Shown: one piece after another, positions 60,107 to 64,000 of the stretch
Position numbering within the stretch: position 1 is the stretch's first letter
How the letters are laid out: each line of letters starts with the position of its first letter
Origin: a virus
Direction: 5' to 3' (one strand)
Length of the DNA stretch: 64,000 nt
Virus record (IMG/VR): IMGVR_UViG_3300035698_025127
Span: 1 to 64,000 of that record
The notes under the pieces: generated by a model
What the model saw: the letters and a program-made list of their open reading frames with translations, nothing else
Told to the model about the DNA's origin: nothing
Database searches by the model: none
Position numbers and translations under genes: made by a program

Positions 60107-60716
60107 TATCGAAGAAGTTATTATTAATGTGCAAGTAGGTACTGACAGATTAAACCGTTCCTTGACAGACGATTTAAAGATTGACGAGGACCGTATTAAT
60201 CGCTGGTTAATTGAAATTCCGTCAAAAACCGCTTATTGGGGTGCATGGTCAAAACGTGCAAAAATGGAACGACTAAGAGCGGAATACAATAAAGAATCTG
60301 CTCTTATTCAATCAAAAGCAATGGCTCGAAGTGCATTAAATGCTTCCAAAAGAGAAGACTTATTAGCATATGCCAGGGCTAATACGGAAGAAAAGAAAGC
60401 TCTTTTGAAACCAAAGGATGTTACTGAAACCGAAGTGACAGACTTGGCAAAGAATATGCCTGCTTATGTCGATTCTATAGCATTATATTTGAAAACTCGT
60501 GAAGCCGATGAGATGTTAGATGCAGCCATGGAAGCTTTTAAAATTTGTCATGGCGCTTTAATGACATTGGCAGCTAATATGCGTACCGAATACAAAACAT
60601 ATGGAAACCATATTAAGCGTGAAGATTCAGATTTTTCTGGTAAAAATACTTTAGCGAAAGCATCTAAAAATGCCGTAGAATATGCTACAAAAACTATAAA
60701 GGGAATACATGAATAA
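60090..60716 (+). CDS. UvsY-like recombination mediator candidate
   Basis: The product is 208 residues; the ATG at 60090 has GGAAAGGA 6 bases upstream (60087 is an adjacent alternative). The central region keeps a UvsY-like layout: DRINRWLIEIPSKTAYWGAWSKRAKMERLRAEY (about 35-67), then helices, and YLKTREADEMLDAAMEAFKICHGALMTLAANMR (about 147-180), comparable to T4 UvsY's ...KWL.KHSSIKKEMLRIEA... and ...LLDFCSGALDAIKSRG. UvsY loads UvsX on SSB-coated DNA. SSB and uvsX are nearby, which supports the call, but similarity is weak. It overlaps the helicase end by 17 bases. Confidence 0.5.
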   Translation: MTLHSNIEEVIINVQVGTDRLNRSLTDDLKIDEDRINRWLIEIPSKTAYWGAWSKRAKMERLRAEYNKESALIQSKAMARSALNASKREDLLAYARANTEEKKALLKPKDVTETEVTDLAKNMPAYVDSIALYLKTREADEMLDAAMEAFKICHGALMTLAANMRTEYKTYGNHIKREDSDFSGKNTLAKASKNAVEYATKTIKGIHE

Positions 60717-60936
60717 GTACACAAAGGAAGAGTTAGAGGTCATTAAAATGTGGGAATTTTTTCTTAATGACACTAGTGTTCCAGAAAAGTTATTGTATGA
60801 AAAGGCGATGGAATTGGAAAATATAATGAATGAAATGAGAAAAAATCCATGGTCGCTTTCTATTGAGCCTTTAAATGAAGTTTTTCATAAAATGCAATGT
60901 GATTTTCCAAAACAAAAAGAGGTAAATAATGAATAA
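60709..60936 (+). CDS. Small hypothetical protein, paralogue of the next gene
   Basis: The product is 75 residues, acidic and helical. The N-terminus MNKYTKEELEVIKMWEFFL and the PxxPL..xx.v..km...lP ending are shared with the gene at 60929 (MNKYTHEQL...). The first 14 bases are identical in both, showing a tandem duplication. It overlaps both neighbours by 8 bases. No family was recognised. Confidence 0.65.
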   Translation: MNKYTKEELEVIKMWEFFLNDTSVPEKLLYEKAMELENIMNEMRKNPWSLSIEPLNEVFHKMQCDFPKQKEVNNE

Positions 60937-61330
60937 GTACACGCACGAACAATTGATTAATTTTGTGACAAGGTGGTCTGAAATTCTTTCAAAGTTTGAC
61001 ATTTCGGAAGAGCAAATAACCGAGTATGCTGTTAGATTAGAAGAAGCCGATAAACTTCCACTTAATCCTCTTGGTGAAAGTGTTAATACAATTATGAAAA
61101 AAATGTACAAAGAGCTTCCACTTCGTAGTGATAAAAAAGTTCAAGAAATTGAGACTTCAGAAACTGAAAACTATGATTCTTTAAAACTGTTATTTGATGA
61201 GTTAGAGCAAAAACTAGAAAGCGCATTAAATAGAATTGTAAAATTAGAAACAAATTCTAATAGGTACGTTCACCCGCAAATGCGTAGGGACGGATATTGT
61301 GATGGGTTGAGGCGTAGAGGTGGGGGGTAG
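60929..61330 (+). CDS. Hypothetical protein, paralogue of the previous gene plus C-terminal extension
   Basis: The product is 133 residues. The first 65 resemble the whole 75-residue gene before it. A coiled coil (SLKLLFDELEQKLESALNRIVKLE, about 85-108) and an Arg/Gly-rich tail (RRDGYCDGLRRRGGG) follow. RRGGG-like tails often bind nucleic acid. Function unknown. Confidence 0.65.
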   Translation: MNKYTHEQLINFVTRWSEILSKFDISEEQITEYAVRLEEADKLPLNPLGESVNTIMKKMYKELPLRSDKKVQEIETSETENYDSLKLLFDELEQKLESALNRIVKLETNSNRYVHPQMRRDGYCDGLRRRGGG

Positions 61331-61333
61331 ATA

Positions 61334-61555
61334 ATGTCAAAGAAAATTATTACAAGAAGTATTGTATTTGTTGGCAATCGCGGTATCCCCGAAGAACTTG
61401 AAAATAAAACTGATATTAAGTTATTTGAATATTTGACTGACCATTGTGAAGGCACAATTGTTATGTTTGATAATATGAACCGATCTTGGCGTTGGGGCTG
61501 TAAAAAGCGGGAACGCATGAAAAAGTTACCACATGCAGTTACGCTAATAATTTAG
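61334..61555 (+). CDS. Small hypothetical protein
   Basis: The product is 73 residues, with a beta strand IITRSIVFVGNR, an acidic helix, and a basic end RWGCKKRERMKKLP. It starts 3 bp after the preceding stop; the ribosome site GGTGGGGG lies 6-13 bases upstream. No family was recognised. Confidence 0.6.
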   Translation: MSKKIITRSIVFVGNRGIPEELENKTDIKLFEYLTDHCEGTIVMFDNMNRSWRWGCKKRERMKKLPHAVTLII

Positions 61556-61564
61556 GAGAACATT

Positions 61565-61921
61565 ATGGGATTTTTAACAGGCTGGAATTTTGCAGCATTA
61601 TTGATTACTGGCTCATTTATTTTTGGCATTATGGCCAAGCTAAAAATGGTCTTTCCGGCCTTTTTTAAGAGACCTCTTGTAAATAGGTTCAAACCTACGT
61701 ACGCTATTATAGCGGGAGTAGTTATTTGTCTATTACCCGGAATATTGGAAGGCGAACTTCCGATACCGTTAAAAATATTCTTAGGTGCGAATGCCGGTTT
61801 ATATTCGCACTTCTTTAACTCTGTTCTCAGAAAATTCATTCGTAATCAGGTCGCAACCAATTATATTAAGGCCAATGATTACAATGAAAATGAAGAAGAT
61901 TTTATTTCTTCGCGAGAATAG
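61565..61921 (+). CDS. Membrane protein
   Basis: The product is 118 residues. Hydrophobic segments lie at about 9-32 (FAALLITGSFIFGIMAKLKMVF), 44-62 (TYAIIAGVVICLLPGIL) and 67-84, followed by a basic stretch and an acidic tail. Ribosome site GGAGAA is 6 bases upstream. Holin-like topology is possible, but no holin family was recognised, and the endolysin gene is 10 kb away. Confidence 0.6.
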   Translation: MGFLTGWNFAALLITGSFIFGIMAKLKMVFPAFFKRPLVNRFKPTYAIIAGVVICLLPGILEGELPIPLKIFLGANAGLYSHFFNSVLRKFIRNQVATNYIKANDYNENEEDFISSRE

Positions 61922-61938
61922 TACGTTAAGATATAGAA

Positions 61939-62031
61939 ATCCACTGTATGGATGATACTTGGGAACCAAAAACTGTTTGCCGAATGGCTTAACTTGTAAC
62001 AATGTCTTGATACTTTTCATCCGGGTATCAT
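61939..62031 (+). promoter_or_regulatory. Structured leader of the SSB gene (possible autoregulatory RNA)
   Basis: The 133-bp gap before the SSB gene contains a small hairpin ATCCA/TGGAT (61939-61953) and a long closing stem ATGATACTTGG (61952-61962)/CCGGGTATCAT (62021-62031), 11 pairs including two G-T. The rest to the ATG is an A-rich, unpaired stretch (AAAGAAAGAAAGAGAAACG) with the ribosome site. T4 gene 32 is translationally controlled by its own protein, which binds a pseudoknot plus unpaired leader; a similar device is suggested here. Confidence 0.45.
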
Positions 62032-62054
62032 GTAAAGAAAGAAAGAGAAACGAA

Positions 62055-63122
62055 ATGACTCATGGCGTAGATATCAAAAAATTACTTGCAAACGCGGAAA
62101 ACATGAAAAATGGCGGCGGGTTTAATAGTAATTTTTGGAGCCCTAAAGAGGCCAAAACAACTATTAGAATTATCCCGCCTAATCCTGAAATTCAAGGTAT
62201 GCTCCCGGGCGTGTTCTTTGTAAAACACAATGAACATAATATCAATGGCCAACGTATTGGTTGTGCTGCCGAAATTCTTCAGGAAGATTGTCCTATTTGC
62301 ACGAAACGAATCGAAATTTACCGCGAACGTAAAGGCAATCCTGCAAGCTGTACCCCCGAGAGAGAGCAGTTTCTCGCTGCAACTCACAGTTCAAGACGTT
62401 TTCTTGCCTTAGTTATTGTTAAAGGCGAAGAAGACAAGGGTGTACAAATTTGGAGTTTCGGCAAGAAAATGTTAGACAAGTTGCTTTCATTTTATGTTGA
62501 TTTCTGTGCTGATGGCGATGATGAATTGTCAGACATGGACAATGGTCGTGATATTATTATCAACAAGACGATTATTCATACTGAAAACGGAAATTTCCCC
62601 AACTATGATAATTCCATTCCGTCTCCGAAATTAACGGCAGCCGGCACCCCCGAAATGATTGCAAAATGGTGGACAGAACAACCTAAATTGTTAGAAATTG
62701 CTTCTGCAAACATTAAGTCCTATTCTGAAGTTGCGCAGATTGCAGAACAACTCATGGAATCATTTGAGAGAAAGGCCCCACAAGCTCCACAAACGCCTCA
62801 GGCGTTACAGAGCTATGCTGCCCCTACCGCTAGTACTCCTGGCACCCCGCAATCAACTGTGGGCGGCCCCCCGGAACTTAGTATTGCTGGTGTACTGGGT
62901 GAGATTGATCTATCTAGCCCCGAAGCACTCATTGCTTTTCAGGGATGGCAAAAAAATGGCAATAACGATTTACAGTTATTGTTAGAAGTTGCCAATTCTT
63001 ATCCTAAACCTGGTACAACAGCCGCAGCAGCGCCTCAAAAGCCAGCGGAAAAAGTACAGACAGAAATTTATGATGATCCCGAAGCATTGTTAGCTAAAAT
63101 TCAAAACGAATTAGATGAATAA
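62055..63122 (+). CDS. gp32: Single-stranded DNA-binding protein (T4 gp32-like)
   Basis: The product is 355 residues (T4 gp32: 301), starting at the ATG with AAGAGA 8 bases upstream. FWSPKEAKTTIRIIPP (about 27-42) begins the OB fold. Zinc ligands are likely H58 or H61, C70, C79 and C82 (spacing close to T4 H64/C77/C87/C90). WSFGKKMLDKLLSFY (about 136-150) and FPNYDNS are conserved gp32 features. A Pro/Ala/Thr/Gln-rich linker (about 235-275) and an acidic C-terminus ending ELDE complete the domain set. It coats DNA in replication and recombination. A leader structure and a terminator flank it. Confidence 0.92.
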   Translation: MTHGVDIKKLLANAENMKNGGGFNSNFWSPKEAKTTIRIIPPNPEIQGMLPGVFFVKHNEHNINGQRIGCAAEILQEDCPICTKRIEIYRERKGNPASCTPEREQFLAATHSSRRFLALVIVKGEEDKGVQIWSFGKKMLDKLLSFYVDFCADGDDELSDMDNGRDIIINKTIIHTENGNFPNYDNSIPSPKLTAAGTPEMIAKWWTEQPKLLEIASANIKSYSEVAQIAEQLMESFERKAPQAPQTPQALQSYAAPTASTPGTPQSTVGGPPELSIAGVLGEIDLSSPEALIAFQGWQKNGNNDLQLLLEVANSYPKPGTTAAAAPQKPAEKVQTEIYDDPEALLAKIQNELDE

Positions 63123-63135
63123 TAAGTAAGGGAGA

Positions 63136-63167
63136 AAAGGGAGGGGTAATTCCCTCCCTTTGTTTCT
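63136..63167 (+). terminator. Rho-independent terminator after SSB gene
   Basis: AAAGGGAGGG (63136-63145) pairs perfectly with CCCTCCCTTT (63152-63161) around GTAATT. GTTTC follows. The next ATG begins only 4-5 bases after the T run. Confidence 0.85.
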
Positions 63168-63170
63168 ATT

Positions 63171-63563
63171 ATGCCAAAAAGATATTTTCAAAAATTTGCA
63201 AAGTATTATGGTAGTTTTAGAGGCGCTTACAATATAAGAAGGTCAATTACAGCTGACTTTGCCAGTGCATTCAATTTAACGCACGGCAAAGCACAGGAAA
63301 TGGTTGACTTTTTTGTTGATAAGTTGTTATCTAATCTCTATAATGGCGTTAGAATCAGGTTTGATGATGTTTTTGTTATTTATCTGGAACCATATCATAG
63401 TTATATACACAAATTCTATAATTTTCAGATCAAACAAAATGACGAGGCACATAAACCATCGCACTGGGGACTAAAGATTCACTTATCGAAACCCGGGTTC
63501 AAAAAAATTAACGATTCTATGGGCATACCAGATGAACGTGATTTTAGAAGTCCGAACGAATAG
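63171..63563 (+). CDS. HU/IHF-like DNA-binding protein
   Basis: The product is 130 residues. ITADFASAFNLTHGKAQEMVDFFVDKLLSNLYNGVRIRFDDVFVIYLEPY (about 25-74) follows the HU/IHF plan: a helical dimer part, a 'G..v...gfg.f' strand pair, and the final LKIHLSKPGFKKIND (about 101-115), like 'v.FkPgk.lk..vn'. DNA bending or packaging of intracellular phage DNA is the probable role. No ribosome site was found: the ATG directly follows the terminator hairpin, so translation from a leaderless or read-through message is possible. The N-terminal tail is basic and aromatic (PKRYFQKFAKYYGSFRGAY). Confidence 0.7.
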   Translation: MPKRYFQKFAKYYGSFRGAYNIRRSITADFASAFNLTHGKAQEMVDFFVDKLLSNLYNGVRIRFDDVFVIYLEPYHSYIHKFYNFQIKQNDEAHKPSHWGLKIHLSKPGFKKINDSMGIPDERDFRSPNE

Positions 63564-63571
63564 AGGCGCTT

Positions 63572-64000
63572 ATGGTAAAAAAAGTAACTAAAGCTGGAAA
63601 AAAAACAAAAACCCCGGTTAACAGAGTAACTGTAAATTCCAGTAATGTACTGGAAGAAGTAATGGGGCTAATAAGTAAGGACTATTCTTTTGCGTCTGTC
63701 AATGAAGAAGAAAAAACAAATTATTTGCCAACGGGCAATTCAGCTATTGATTTTGTTTTAACAAATAAATTAACTGGCGGTGGCTGGCCTATTGGCAAGA
63801 TTACTGAATTATCTGGCAATAATGCTACTGGCAAGTCTTTGCTGGGGTTATTAGCACTTATTTCTACTATGAATGGTGCTATTAAAGACGAAGACGGTAA
63901 TCCGCAACCAGGCATTAGCGTTTTGATTGATACTGAACGGGCATATAATGCAGAATTCTTTGAGTTATTAGGCGGAGACCATTCAAAATTAGTTTTGGCA
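63572..64000 (+). CDS. uvsX: UvsX/RecA-like recombinase, 5' part (truncated at the edge)
   Basis: The frame is open from the ATG (AGAGG 5 bases upstream) to the last base. The 143 visible codons begin with a basic tail (VKKVTKAGKKTKTP). The RecA core has LPTGNSAIDFVLTNKLTGGGWPIGKITELSGNNATGKS (Walker A 82-89) and ISVLIDTERAYNAEFFELLGG, with the catalytic-type Glu in DTER. T4 UvsX has the same build. It would drive strand exchange with SSB and the UvsY-like protein. The rest lies outside the window. Confidence 0.9.
   Translation, partial: MVKKVTKAGKKTKTPVNRVTVNSSNVLEEVMGLISKDYSFASVNEEEKTNYLPTGNSAIDFVLTNKLTGGGWPIGKITELSGNNATGKSLLGLLALISTMNGAIKDEDGNPQPGISVLIDTERAYNAEFFELLGGDHSKLVLA

Overview
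The window is one continuous piece of a large, AT-rich, contractile-tailed (myovirus) bacteriophage genome. The head and tail morphogenesis genes are recognisably T4-like: portal gp20, protease gp21, scaffold gp22, capsid gp23, necks gp13/14, tail terminator gp15, sheath gp18, tube, head-completion nuclease gp4, terminase gp17 and late sigma gp55. The replication genes are a mixture: a T4-type SSB (gp32), UvsX, DnaB-type helicase and primase sit beside a bacterial C-family (DnaE-like) DNA polymerase and a double-length ThyX. No tRNA, insertion sequence, integrase or CRISPR array was seen. The host cannot be named from this sequence. A lytic phage of the jumbo or near-jumbo class is the best reading.

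Layout. 1-16419: tail fibre, adhesin and appendage genes, all on +, mostly with 1-4 nt overlaps, including a 42-bp-period SHAEG repeat, LamG-like lectin domains, a beta-helix protein and a 2357-residue giant. 16419-17224: a gp55-like sigma factor and a small basic protein. 17228-17620: an isolated minus-strand membrane-protein unit with its own sigma70-type promoter, palindrome and leader peptide. 17734-22516: packaging genes (candidate TerS, gp4-like nuclease, TerL) interleaved with an LD-carboxypeptidase and a membrane/zinc protein. 22519-33197: hub-like protein, portal, core protein, protease, scaffold, capsid. 33302-45270: small accessory proteins, neck, tail terminator, an exceptionally large sheath (1570 aa) and tail tube. 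45340-46159: two small genes joined by an odd ATG-less junction.

46160-46532 is the most unusual stretch. It is a non-coding, hairpin-packed segment of about 285 nt between a sigma70 promoter and a strong terminator, immediately followed by a second sigma70 promoter that serves the next operon. From 46533 the genes look early or middle: DUF3307 membrane protein, small unknowns, a two-gene minus-strand pair (47804-48725), tandem ThyX, M15 endolysin, DnaE-like polymerase, a deoxyribosyltransferase-like protein, primase, helicase, a UvsY-like candidate, membrane proteins, SSB with a structured leader, an HU/IHF-like protein and the 5' part of uvsX.

Regulation. Terminators end most late transcription blocks. 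A recurring CGAA(G/T)ATAA element lies just downstream of several of them and is a candidate late promoter for the phage sigma factor. Consensus host-type promoters (TTGACA-16/17-TATAnT-like) occur at the minus-strand membrane gene, the structured RNA, the DUF3307 operon and inside the gene upstream of the primase.
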